A stretch of DNA of 64,000 nt from JAYODW01 sp038116745 (GTDB lineage Bacteria; Pseudomonadota; Gammaproteobacteria; Ga0077536). The notes under the pieces are model-generated. The model saw nothing but the letters and a program-made list of their open reading frames with translations. It was not told the origin of the DNA and did no database searches. The translations under genes were made by a program, and so were the position numbers. The stretch lies in assembly GCA_038116745.1 (NCBI GenBank), contig JAYODW010000020.1:16810-80809 (forward strand), given 5' to 3'. The stretch's first letter is position 1. Each line of letters opens with the position of its first letter. Positions 24,176-33,025 of this stretch are shown one piece after another.

Positions 24176-25525
24176 ATGTTGAGTTCTCCCGGCATCGGCA
24201 GCGGCCTCGATATCGGCGGCATCATCCAGTCGTTGATGGCCGTGGAGCGCAAGCCGCTCGTCGATCTGGCTTCGGATAAGCTTGAGCTCAAGACTCAACT
24301 CAGTGCGCTTGGCAAACTCAAGAGCACCATTTCCAGCTTCGAGAGCACCGTGCAGAGCCTGGCGAACGCGGATGATTTCCTGCAGTACGAGGCCAGCTCA
24401 AGCAACACAGAGGCGCTGACAGTCAGCGCAGACGAGAACGCCACTAAAGGCTCGTACCGAATAGAGGTCGACCGACTTGCCGAGGAGCATCGCCTCGCGG
24501 CCACCGGTTTTTACGCTGACGTCGACACAACGACGATCGGCAGCACTGGCGAGACGATGACGATCACGGTCGGCAGCGACAGTTTTGTCGTCGAATACGG
24601 CGGCAAGGCACTGGAAGACGTGCGCGACGCCATTAATGAGGCGGCAGATAACAGCGGCGTCACTGCGTCCATCCTGCAGGATGACGCCGGCTATCGACTC
24701 ACTCTCACCGCTGACGAAACGGGGTCCGAGAACGCGATTTCACTCACCTACAGCGCGTCTGACCCGTTCAGCTTCACGACCCTGAACGATGCGTCAGGAA
24801 CATTCACCACGGCCGATCTCGACGCGCAGCTGACGCTGGAGGGACTTTTCACCCTGACGCGCTCGAGCAACACGGTCACCGATGCGATAGCGGGCGTCAC
24901 CCTGACTTTGCAAGACGCGGGCTCGACCACGGTAAGCGTCTCGCGGGATGAGGCAAACACGCTCAGCCTCGCACAGAAGTTTGTCGGGGCCTACAACAGC
25001 GTCATCACGCTTCTGACCGAGCTGAAATCTACGGTACTCAAGGAAGACAGAGCCTCACTCCGCGGGATAGAGAGCCAGTTTCGAGCGGTACTCAACAGCA
25101 AGACCGGTGACTCGGACCAGTTCTCTTACCTCTTTGAACTGGGTGTGTCGACGAGCCTCGACGGGACGCTGGTAATCGATACCACGCTGTTCAACAAAGC
25201 TGTCGCCCGCGACCCCGAGGGGATCGCAGACATGTTCGCCAACTCAACTACCGGGCTTTCCGCGCGCTACGAGACAATTACCCAGAACCTCGTCGGTCCA
25301 GGCGGGCTGCTGGGCGGCCGGGAAGATTCTTTGAATTCCCGCATCCGATCGCTGGACCTGGCACGCGATAGTCTGGAGGCGCGGCTGGTCAGAAAAGAGG
25401 AATCGCTTGTCAGGCAGTTCAGCGCACTGGACAGCCTGGTCGCCAGCCTCAATTCCCAGAGCAACTATCTCGCGCAGCAGCTCGACCAGATCGCGGCTGT
25501 GAGCAAGTCTGCTAACAAATCATGA
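24176..25525 (+). CDS. fliD: Flagellar filament cap protein FliD
   Basis: A 449-residue hook-associated protein 2. I choose the ATG at 24176, which has GGGAG seven bases upstream, over the GTG at 24173. The FliD N-terminal domain opens LSSPGIGSGLDIGGIIQSLMAVE, and the C-terminal domain with long helices (ARDSLEARLVRKEESLVRQFSALDSLVASLNSQSNYLAQQL in parts) is present. The middle carries beta domains including GETMTITVGSDSFVVEYGG. It caps the growing filament and folds exported flagellin. It has its own sigma-54 promoter. Confidence 0.96.
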   Translation: MLSSPGIGSGLDIGGIIQSLMAVERKPLVDLASDKLELKTQLSALGKLKSTISSFESTVQSLANADDFLQYEASSSNTEALTVSADENATKGSYRIEVDRLAEEHRLAATGFYADVDTTTIGSTGETMTITVGSDSFVVEYGGKALEDVRDAINEAADNSGVTASILQDDAGYRLTLTADETGSENAISLTYSASDPFSFTTLNDASGTFTTADLDAQLTLEGLFTLTRSSNTVTDAIAGVTLTLQDAGSTTVSVSRDEANTLSLAQKFVGAYNSVITLLTELKSTVLKEDRASLRGIESQFRAVLNSKTGDSDQFSYLFELGVSTSLDGTLVIDTTLFNKAVARDPEGIADMFANSTTGLSARYETITQNLVGPGGLLGGREDSLNSRIRSLDLARDSLEARLVRKEESLVRQFSALDSLVASLNSQSNYLAQQLDQIAAVSKSANKS

Positions 25526-25614
25526 CGCGCATCAAACTGCAATGTCGCATCACCTTGTACTGCCAAGTAGCACACGCACTCAATCGTTAACGATGTCACC
25601 GGGAGATTCAATTC

Positions 25615-26076
25615 ATGAGCCGACAGTCGAACACCTCTAAAGCCGCTGGCAACTATGCCTCCGTTAGTCTCCGCACTGCCATCGAGACGGCTTCGCCGCA
25701 TCGCCTAATCCTCATGCTGCTCGACGGCGCGCTGGAGAAGCTACGTACTGCGCGGCTCGCCATGCAGAATGGGAATGTTTCTGACAAAGGCGCCCAGCTG
25801 ACCTGGGCGATCTCGATTATTGACGGGCTGCGTGCGAGTCTGGATCTCGACCAGGGGGGTGAGACGGCGCTGAACCTAGACCGACTCTACGACTACATGG
25901 GACGCACCCTGCTCGAATCCAATCTACGTAATGACCCGGACAAAATCGATGAAGTAGAGCGTCTCCTGGGCGAGATCCGCGTGGGCTGGAAAGGGATCGC
26001 AAGCGAAGTCGATGGGCTCGCTGCCCTGCCTGCAGAGAATCACCTCGGTTCCCGGCGGCTGGCTGTAAGCCTCTGA
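25615..26076 (+). CDS. fliS: Flagellar export chaperone FliS
   Basis: A 153-residue helical protein. The N-terminus NYASVSLRTAIETASPHRLILMLLDGALEKL (in parts) is the FliS signature. FliS binds the C-terminal end of flagellin in the cytoplasm and prevents early polymerisation. The tail after about residue 125 is slightly longer than in compact FliS proteins. GGGAG is nine bases before the ATG. It follows fliD by 89 bases in the same direction and is probably in its transcript. Confidence 0.95.
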   Translation: MSRQSNTSKAAGNYASVSLRTAIETASPHRLILMLLDGALEKLRTARLAMQNGNVSDKGAQLTWAISIIDGLRASLDLDQGGETALNLDRLYDYMGRTLLESNLRNDPDKIDEVERLLGEIRVGWKGIASEVDGLAALPAENHLGSRRLAVSL

Positions 26077-26127
26077 TTGGTCCTTGGCCTAGCTTCGACA
26101 GATAAGCGACGACGGATCCGCAGTTGA

Positions 26128-26418
26128 ATGAGCAGTGCGACTGACTGGCTGACATCGGTGAACAGCGCCTGCAGCGCCCTGCGTGCGGCTGTCGAAGATG
26201 ATGACGTCGATGGAATTGCGCACGCCGATGGAACACTGCGTAAGCTGCTCGGGTCCCTCCCTGAGGGGCTCGATACCACCGCCCTCGCGGGCACCCTAGC
26301 AGCGGCAAAAGCTGCTATCGACGGCGCGCTGCTCAACGCGCAATCCGCACACGAGAGAAAATGCGCCGAGATAAGGCACCTCAGTCGAGGACGACGTGCA
26401 GTCAAGGCGTACGGATGA
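26128..26418 (+). CDS. FliT-like small flagellar protein (candidate)
   Basis: A 96-residue helical protein directly downstream of fliS, where fliT lies in many genomes. It shows heptad-like helices (NSACSALRAAVEDDD, LAGTLAAAKAAIDGALLNAQ) and a basic end RGRRAVKAYG, similar to the ends of small FliT-like proteins in related bacteria as I recall. FliT is a chaperone for FliD and a regulator of the flagellar cascade. Sequence identity to enteric FliT is not obvious, so the call rests on position, size and helical nature. Its ribosome site is weak. Confidence 0.55.
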   Translation: MSSATDWLTSVNSACSALRAAVEDDDVDGIAHADGTLRKLLGSLPEGLDTTALAGTLAAAKAAIDGALLNAQSAHERKCAEIRHLSRGRRAVKAYG

Positions 26419-26799
26419 CACCCTCGGCCACTGCCCACGGTAAATAGAGCCGTGGACGATGCTGGCTGCTCCTTCCCATTAGAAAACCTGAGACGCAGGG
26501 GCTTCGCGGTACCGTATCGGTCGTGCCTAAGAGTTCTTGTCTGAGCAGCGCGGTACCGGGGCGCTGCTCGCGAATGCCGCATGGAGAGCAACTCCGGCAC
26601 TAGGTTCCAGGCCGGCGGAGAGTGGCTCCGATTATCCGCCTCGGCGCTGCGCCATCCCCACTCTCGCCGTTCAGTCAAATAATCCCTGAGAAATCGCCCC
26701 GATCTTTCCGGGCCTGGCTCACCATGTTATTGATCGCTCCGGGACCTGAGTCTTACGTCGTCGGATCCCAGGACCGCCACCTCTGCTCAGGAAAATCCC
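26419..26799. other. Intergenic region with two stem-loops
   Basis: A 381-base gap between the flagellar cluster and the MetX-like gene. Two inverted repeats stand out: GAGCAGCGC (26543-26551) with GCGCTGCTC (26561-26569), and GAGAGTGG (26618-26625) with CCACTCTC (26658-26665), the latter extended by GGC/GCC pairs. Neither is followed by a T run. They may terminate the flagellar transcript or form part of a structured RNA. No convincing gene is present. Confidence 0.4.
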
Positions 26800-27798
26800 A
26801 TGACCCGTTCTATCTTCACCATCCCCCGCTTCCCCACCCAGTCAGGGATCACCCTGGATATCAACCTCGCCTACCGTACCTACGGCGAGCTCTCCCCCGC
26901 CCGGGACAACGCCGTCCTCGTGCCGACCTTTTACGGCGGTCGCGACGAGGAGACCGCCTATATGTTCGCGCCGGGACGGGCAATCGACCCCAGCCGCCAC
27001 TTCGTTATCGTGCCCAACATGCTTGGTAACGGTGCCTCGACGTCGCCAAGTAACACACCGGCACCCTATGGCCGCGGCGGCTTTCCGCTGACCACGGTCT
27101 ACGACAACGTTGTCTGCCAGCATCGCCTCGTCACCGATCATCTCGGTATCGATAAGCTGAAGCTCGTGACCGGATTCTCCATGGGCGCCCTGCAGTCTTT
27201 TCAGTGGGGGGCGCTCTATCCGGATCAGGTCGCGGCCATTGCCCCGATCTGCGGCTCTGCGCAGGTCGCCGAGCATAACCACGTGTTCGTCGCCTCAGCC
27301 GTCAACGCGCTCAAGCTCGATCCGGATTTCAAGGAAGGCTGGTACGACGCGCCGCCCATGCGCGGGATCCTTGCGTTCGGCTATGTCTATGCGGCCTGGC
27401 TGTTCTCCCAGGATTTTTTCCGCGAGAAGCTGTACACCCAGCTGGGCCTGTCGTCGCGCGATGACGTTGTCAAATTCACCCAGAACTACTTCCTGGCGAA
27501 CGACGCGAACGATCTCATCGCCATGGCACGAACCTGGATGGCGGCGGATATCAGCGACAACCCTGTTTTCAATAGGGACCTTGCTGCAGCCCTCGGTGCG
27601 ATCACCTCGCGCGCCATCGTCATGCCAGGCGATACCGATCTTTATTTCCGCGTGCCGGATAACGCCAACGAAGTCGCGTTGATGCCGAAAGCTGAACTGC
27701 GTCCAATACGTTCAGATTGGGGGCACGGCGCCGGTTTTGGCATTGACGCGGAAGACAACGCCTTCATCGACGCAGCGCTGCGCGAGCTGCTCGACTGA
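26800..27798 (+). CDS. Alpha/beta hydrolase, homoserine O-acetyltransferase-like
   Basis: A 332-residue protein of the MetX-like alpha/beta hydrolase group. The nucleophile elbow is TGFSMGALQSFQW near residue 126, the acid is in MPGDTDLYF near 285 and the histidine in WGHGAGFG near 307-314. The segment NMLGNGASTSPSNTPAPYG follows the usual MetX layout. True MetX transfers acetyl to homoserine, but many relatives are plain hydrolases or acyltransferases, and no methionine genes are nearby except the distant MetE-like gene. The lid is reduced compared with MetX, so I favour a hydrolase. Confidence 0.85.
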   Translation: MTRSIFTIPRFPTQSGITLDINLAYRTYGELSPARDNAVLVPTFYGGRDEETAYMFAPGRAIDPSRHFVIVPNMLGNGASTSPSNTPAPYGRGGFPLTTVYDNVVCQHRLVTDHLGIDKLKLVTGFSMGALQSFQWGALYPDQVAAIAPICGSAQVAEHNHVFVASAVNALKLDPDFKEGWYDAPPMRGILAFGYVYAAWLFSQDFFREKLYTQLGLSSRDDVVKFTQNYFLANDANDLIAMARTWMAADISDNPVFNRDLAAALGAITSRAIVMPGDTDLYFRVPDNANEVALMPKAELRPIRSDWGHGAGFGIDAEDNAFIDAALRELLD

Positions 27799-27812
27799 CC
27801 GAAGGCGCTGTT

Positions 27813-29513
27813 TCAGCCGCGGTAGTCGCGCGCTGCGGCCTCCGCGCTGACATAACCTTCGGCAACGTCATCTTCAAGACGCTCAGGCGCGCGTGCTGCA
27901 GGATCGCCCCAGCCGCCGCCCCCGGGTGTATCGAGCTGTACCCGGTCGCCGTCTTTGATCACCACGTTCGACCACTTGCTGGTCGAGCTCTTGCCGAACG
28001 CCTCAACCATGGTCTGCCAGTCCCGCGACCCTGAGCGCTGAAAGCGGGTCATGCCGGGCGCGCCGGCGCCTCCGCCATCCGCCCCCCAGGCCGCATGCTC
28101 GTGGCGATCGGTGAGCTGGCTGCAGGTGATGTCAGCCTGCAGACAGCGCCAGGTTTTGCGCGTCCCCAGTCCGCCGCGGAATTCGCCTGCGCCGCCCGAG
28201 TCCGGGCGTAAAGTGTACTCCTCGGTCAGCCAGGGATAACGGGTCTCGAAGACTTCGACCGGCATGACGCGGCAGTTGCCGTTGATGGAATCGGTCGCGT
28301 CGTTGCCGTCGGCAAACGATCGCGCCCCCCAGCCCACCGTCTCGATGTCGTAGCAGGCAAAGTATTCTCCGTGCCGATCGGTGCCCCCGAAGACGAAATT
28401 GAGGTGCGTGCCGCCCTCCCCGGCCATGGCCCGCGCCGGCGCCGCCTGCGCCAGGGCGCCGATAACCGCGCCGGCTATGCGTGGATGCGTTTCCGTGTTG
28501 CCGCCGACCTCGGGCGCCGGGTAGTCGACATTGACGATAGTCCCGCGCGGCGCGAGTACTTTCAGCGGCCGGAAGCAGCCGGAATTCCGCGGGATGGAGG
28601 GATCGGTCAGGTGCAGCACCGCGTTGTACGCCGCCGACCAGGCCACCCCGAGGGTGGCGTTAATCGGTCCCGCCACCTGGGCCGAGCTGCCGGTGTAGTC
28701 GATGACGATCTCCTCCCCCTGGACGTGGCAGTGCGCCTCAATGCGGATCTCTGAATCCGACACGCCGTCGTTATCCATGTAGTCAACGAAGCTGTAGCGC
28801 CCATCCGGAATGGCGGCGATCTCGGCACGCATACGCGCCTCGGAGTAATCCATCAGGTCTGCGCAGGTAGTGACAAAGGTGTCCCGGCCGTATTTCTCGA
28901 CCACCTCGCCGAGGCGCTGCACGCCCAGCTCAACGCCGGCGATCATGGCGCGCATATCGCCGTAGTTGTAGCGCGGCGTACGCACGTTCGCTAGCCAGAG
29001 TTTCCATACCTCGGCGACGTCCTCTCCGCGCTTTTTAATCTTCACCGGCGGCACCCGGATCCCTTCATGGAAGATCTCGGTGGCCTCGGCCGGAAAGCCG
29101 CCTGGCACCATGCCGCCCACCTCGGCGACGTGACCGATGGCCACAGCAAACGCCACCAGCTGCTCGTCGACAAACAGCGGGCAGAACAAAGTGTGCTCCG
29201 GTGTGTGCAGCCCGCCCCGGTAAGGATCGTTGTGCACCAGCACGTCGCCCGGCTCGATGTCAGTGATCGGGATCTCCTGCAGGCAGGAACGGATCAGCAG
29301 AGGCATGCCGCCAATCTGCGCCGGGCAGAACTCAGCCACGGCCAGCATTTCACCCGCAGGCGACGCAATCCCGCAGGTGAAATCGAGCGCCTCGTTGAAA
29401 ATCGTCGAATAGGAGGTCTTCATCAAGGTGATCCCCATCTCCCGGCAGATGGAAACCATCGTGTTCTCGACGATGTTCATCGTCACGAGATCCAGTGCAC
29501 GTGGTGCGCTCAT
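27813..29513 (-). CDS. Hydantoinase B/oxoprolinase family protein
   Basis: A 566-residue HyuB-type subunit. Characteristic segments are NIVENTMVSICREMGITLMKTSYS (in parts) at the N-terminus, GDVLVHNDPYRGGLHTPEHTLF, DYTGSSAQVAGPINATLG and the ending VQLDTPGGGGWGDP. HyuB works with HyuA in ATP-dependent opening of cyclic amides (N-methylhydantoin, 5-oxoproline) or, in the related acetone/acetophenone carboxylases, in carboxylation. Its start overlaps the HyuA stop by four bases (ATGA), so the subunits are coupled. The specific substrate is unknown. Confidence 0.92.
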   Translation of the reverse strand: MSAPRALDLVTMNIVENTMVSICREMGITLMKTSYSTIFNEALDFTCGIASPAGEMLAVAEFCPAQIGGMPLLIRSCLQEIPITDIEPGDVLVHNDPYRGGLHTPEHTLFCPLFVDEQLVAFAVAIGHVAEVGGMVPGGFPAEATEIFHEGIRVPPVKIKKRGEDVAEVWKLWLANVRTPRYNYGDMRAMIAGVELGVQRLGEVVEKYGRDTFVTTCADLMDYSEARMRAEIAAIPDGRYSFVDYMDNDGVSDSEIRIEAHCHVQGEEIVIDYTGSSAQVAGPINATLGVAWSAAYNAVLHLTDPSIPRNSGCFRPLKVLAPRGTIVNVDYPAPEVGGNTETHPRIAGAVIGALAQAAPARAMAGEGGTHLNFVFGGTDRHGEYFACYDIETVGWGARSFADGNDATDSINGNCRVMPVEVFETRYPWLTEEYTLRPDSGGAGEFRGGLGTRKTWRCLQADITCSQLTDRHEHAAWGADGGGAGAPGMTRFQRSGSRDWQTMVEAFGKSSTSKWSNVVIKDGDRVQLDTPGGGGWGDPAARAPERLEDDVAEGYVSAEAAARDYRG

Positions 29514-31558
29514 GCCTCACTCCCCTCTTCGTCCGCGATAGCGTTGATGATGAGATGTCCTTCGTCATGGACAGTGACCCGCTGCCCCGGTGCGACCACC
29601 GTCGTGGACGCAGCTTCCTCAATCAGCGCCGGCCCTGCAATCACGGCGCCCGGCCCGAGGTCTGCGCGATTCAAAACCCGGGCATCCAGACGCCCTTTTT
29701 CGAACCACACAGGACGAGTGCTCGACGGCACCTCGCGCCCCGGCTCCAGTCGCGCGAGTTCGGGCTTGGCTGTTGCTACCACTGCCCGGCATTTCAGCGT
29801 GATGACCTCGATAACCTCCTGCGGAATAGCGAAGCCGAAGCGCGCTTCATGCAGCGCATGGAATCGTGCCCACAGCTGGGCAGCCCCGTCCTCATCGAAG
29901 GCTTCACGCTCATACGGCACATCAAGCGCGTAGTTCTGCCCCAGGTAGCGCATTTCCAGCACAAGCTCGATGCGAGGGGGATCGGCATAGCCCTGCGCGG
30001 CAAGATCCTGGCGTGCCTTTTCAACCAGCCGCTGAAGCAGCTCTGTGCTGCGGGTGAAGTCGAGATGCGCCGAGGTCATCTGCACGGTCTGCTCGAGATC
30101 GATCCGGGCGTCGGCAAACGCAAAGCCGAGAGCGGAAAACTGCCCGGGAAACAGCGGCACGATCCCACGCGGAATACCTGCCTCGAGCATCAGTTCGCCC
30201 ACATGGAGCGGCCCTGCACCGCCGAACGCCAGCAGCGCGAAGTCACGCGGATCCAGTCCGCGCTCGATCAGCACGGTGCGTAATGCGCCGACCATGTTGT
30301 TGTTCACAATGCGCAGGATAGCCAGCGCCGCCTGCTCGAGATCCATGTCGATGCGGGTCGCGATAGTCCCGACAGCGCGCTCAGCGGCAGCCGCGTCCAG
30401 TTGCATACCTCCGCCCAGAAATCCAGCCGCGTTAAGCCGCCCCAGCACCACATTGGCATCGGTCACCGTGGCCGCATCACCGCCGAACCCGTAGCACGCA
30501 GGTCCGGGACTCGCGCCTGCGCTCTGCGGCCCCACCCGCAGCATGCCGCCGCGATCGACCCAAGCGATGGAGCCGCCACCGGCGCCAATCGTGCGGATAT
30601 CGATCATCGGGATCTGGATCGGGACGCCGAACTCGATTTCGAAATCCGTGGTAAACGCCATCTGCCCTCTGACCAGTGGCGAACAGTCGGTCGACGTGCC
30701 ACCCATGTCGAGCGTGACGATATTCGCGTCGCCCGTGCGCGCGGCGATCTCAGCCGCCGCGACGACGCCGCCGCTCGGGCCGGACAGGGTCATGTGCACG
30801 GGCTGTCGTCCGGCGGCCTCCAGCGACATCTCGCCGCCGTTGGATTTCATGACCACCGCGGTGCCCCGGATCCCGGCCCCGGCGAACCTTGCCTCCATGT
30901 CGCTGAGGTAACGCAGAACGACCGGCTTCACATAGGCATCTGCAAGCACCGTCGAGGCACGCTCGTACTCTTTCCATTTGGGCAGCACTTCACTCGATAA
31001 AGAGATCGGGATGTCGCCCAGCATCGCACTCAAACCGTCGCGCAGCTGCCGCTCGTGTGCGGGCGAGAGGTATGAGAACAACAGATTGATCGCGATCGCC
31101 TCAATGTCACCCACGTCGCGGATCTGTGTCCCCAGTGCCTGTATCGCGGTGTCAGACAGAGGCTGCATCACTTCTCCGGTGCTCAGCACCCGCTCGTCGA
31201 CTTCAAAGCAGTGACGGCGGCGCACCAGTGGTTTGGGTTTGACCCAGCTGCTGTCGTAGTGGTGCGCGCGGTTGCCGCGCTGCAGGAAAGGGATGTCGCG
31301 GAAGCCCTGTGTCGTGACATAAGCCACCTCGGCCCCTTTGCGCTCGAGAATGGCGTTGGTAGCCACCGTTGTACCCAGGCGCATGATGTCGACATCTGCT
31401 AGGGCTTCGAGCTGACGCAGTCCTTCCAGAATGCCCGCAGTAGGGTCCTCAGGATGAGAAAGATTCTTCCATGCAGTCAGCTGATTCGTACTGCGATCCC
31501 AGGCGACGAAATCCGTGAACGTGCCACCGACGTCGATCCCGAGCAGGTAACGCCCCAT
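29510..31558 (-). CDS. Hydantoinase A/oxoprolinase family protein
   Basis: About 682 residues. Two ATGs are adjacent at 31561 and 31558; GGAGGG is better spaced for the second. The N-terminus RYLLGIDVGGTFTDF is the actin-like ATP-binding motif of HyuA. TVATNAILERKGAEVAYVTT, VMKSNGGEMSLEAA, TLDMGGTSTDCSPL and AFGGAGPLH follow in the expected order. With HyuB it forms an ATP-dependent amidohydrolase or carboxylase. It is transcribed away from the outer-membrane barrel gene across a short gap of about 125 bases, suggesting joint control. Confidence 0.92.
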   Translation of the reverse strand: MGRYLLGIDVGGTFTDFVAWDRSTNQLTAWKNLSHPEDPTAGILEGLRQLEALADVDIMRLGTTVATNAILERKGAEVAYVTTQGFRDIPFLQRGNRAHHYDSSWVKPKPLVRRRHCFEVDERVLSTGEVMQPLSDTAIQALGTQIRDVGDIEAIAINLLFSYLSPAHERQLRDGLSAMLGDIPISLSSEVLPKWKEYERASTVLADAYVKPVVLRYLSDMEARFAGAGIRGTAVVMKSNGGEMSLEAAGRQPVHMTLSGPSGGVVAAAEIAARTGDANIVTLDMGGTSTDCSPLVRGQMAFTTDFEIEFGVPIQIPMIDIRTIGAGGGSIAWVDRGGMLRVGPQSAGASPGPACYGFGGDAATVTDANVVLGRLNAAGFLGGGMQLDAAAAERAVGTIATRIDMDLEQAALAILRIVNNNMVGALRTVLIERGLDPRDFALLAFGGAGPLHVGELMLEAGIPRGIVPLFPGQFSALGFAFADARIDLEQTVQMTSAHLDFTRSTELLQRLVEKARQDLAAQGYADPPRIELVLEMRYLGQNYALDVPYEREAFDEDGAAQLWARFHALHEARFGFAIPQEVIEVITLKCRAVVATAKPELARLEPGREVPSSTRPVWFEKGRLDARVLNRADLGPGAVIAGPALIEEAASTTVVAPGQRVTVHDEGHLIINAIADEEGSEA

Positions 31559-31685
31559 CATGTTCCCTCCATCACGTCATTCCGCGGCCCGCGGGATCCG
31601 GTATCCTCCACCCGCCGTCATGCCGATAACTCTCCACCATGTTACCGCCGCGCGATCTGCAGTCAGCAGACGGGAGGCCTCTATC

Positions 31686-33014
31686 ATGCCACCCCGTTGC
31701 CGGTTCGGGACGGGCGCTCTGCCTGTCCTCTTGTGCGCCGCCCTGTTCGCGGCCCCAGCAATGGCTTTGCCGCCCGTCAAGTTCGCCGGCCTTGAGCTGA
31801 CACCGACGTTTCAGACTCTGATTGGTCTGCAGCACGGCGACAACGTCAACTACGGCCTGGGCGCGCTGGATTCCATCGGAGAAACCGAGCGCGACACGCT
31901 CTACGTGGCGTTCAAACCAAAGGTCGATGCGCTCTACGATACCGAGACCTGGAGCGCTTACGGCGCCGCATCGTTTGTCGCTGCAACGACGACCCTCGAC
32001 GGTGAGATTTCCGGGCAGGTGGCACGTTCCGGCGACCAGGCCTTTGACACCGATCACCTCTACCTCGGCTGGCGTAACGAACTGTTCGACCTGTCGGTAG
32101 GCGGGCAGGAGTTTTCGGTCGGCGACGGTTTCATCATCGGTGACGGCAACTACAACAAGGGCGGCGAGAACGGGCAGTACTGGACCGGCGCGTTTCTCGC
32201 CTGGCGCAACAGCGCGATTCTGAAAATCAATACCGAGCCCGTCCGCGCCGATATCTTCTGGCTGCGCACCGACAAGGATTTCAAAGACAGCCGGGTCGTC
32301 GGCATCAATATCGAGACGACCACCCGGGACACCTTCGGCACGATCGGCGTGATGTACCTGGAAGTGCTGCAGGGCGGTGCGTTCAATCTCGACGGCATCA
32401 ACGCCTGGAACGTCCGCGGCGCCAATATCAAGGTACCCGGCCTGCCGAATCTGGAGCTGTTCGGTGAATGGGTGCTGGAGCTCGGCACCGACAAGCAGGC
32501 CGGAGGACGGGACAACAACGCCATCGGCTGGTATCTCGAGGGGCAGTACACCTTTGTTGACATGCCCTGGACACCCCGCGTGTCCTACCGTTACGCCCGT
32601 ATGTCCGGCGATGAACTCGACACCGAAGACAACGAGGAATACCGCGGCCTCTACTTCACCATCTTCCGGCGCGACTGGGATACCTGGTACCAGGGCGAAA
32701 TCGCCGGCGAATATCACCTCTACAACCAGAACCAGATCACCCAGATGTTCAAGGTGAAGACATTTCCGCGCCCCGCCTGGGCGATCACCTTCTATTACTA
32801 CCACCATGAGCTGGAAGAGCCGCAATACTTCGGCACCCCGGTGACATCCAGCAACTGGGCCGATGAGATTAATTTCGGTTTTGAGCATTTCCGCGGACAG
32901 AGCTTTTACGGCTATGCCGGTATCGCCTGGTCGACGCCCAACGCCGCTGCAAAACAGATCTACGGCGACAAGAACTTCGCCGTGCTGCAGACCTGGCTGT
33001 CATTCGTCTTCTGA
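31686..33014 (+). CDS. Outer-membrane beta-barrel protein (porin/alginate-export-like)
   Basis: I start at the ATG at 31686, eight bases after GGGAGG; the longer frame to 31560 overlaps the hyuA start. The 442-residue product has a signal peptide (PVLLCAALFAAPAMA), then alternating aromatic/polar strands and a terminal phenylalanine (LSFVF), as expected for insertion by the BAM machinery. Segments WRNELFDLSVGGQEFSVGDGF and NFAVLQTWLSFVF fit alginate-export-like barrels. It likely lets a small substrate through the outer membrane, perhaps the one handled by the adjacent HyuAB or aminotransferases. The aminotransferase gene follows after 11 bases. Confidence 0.78.
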   Translation: MPPRCRFGTGALPVLLCAALFAAPAMALPPVKFAGLELTPTFQTLIGLQHGDNVNYGLGALDSIGETERDTLYVAFKPKVDALYDTETWSAYGAASFVAATTTLDGEISGQVARSGDQAFDTDHLYLGWRNELFDLSVGGQEFSVGDGFIIGDGNYNKGGENGQYWTGAFLAWRNSAILKINTEPVRADIFWLRTDKDFKDSRVVGINIETTTRDTFGTIGVMYLEVLQGGAFNLDGINAWNVRGANIKVPGLPNLELFGEWVLELGTDKQAGGRDNNAIGWYLEGQYTFVDMPWTPRVSYRYARMSGDELDTEDNEEYRGLYFTIFRRDWDTWYQGEIAGEYHLYNQNQITQMFKVKTFPRPAWAITFYYYHHELEEPQYFGTPVTSSNWADEINFGFEHFRGQSFYGYAGIAWSTPNAAAKQIYGDKNFAVLQTWLSFVF

Positions 33015-33025
33015 GGTGCCACACC

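Noticed and set aside
31572..32888. Open frame of 438 codons on the minus strand
   Set aside because: It is antisense to the outer-membrane barrel gene, which has a signal peptide and terminal Phe; the antisense product has no recognisable feature.
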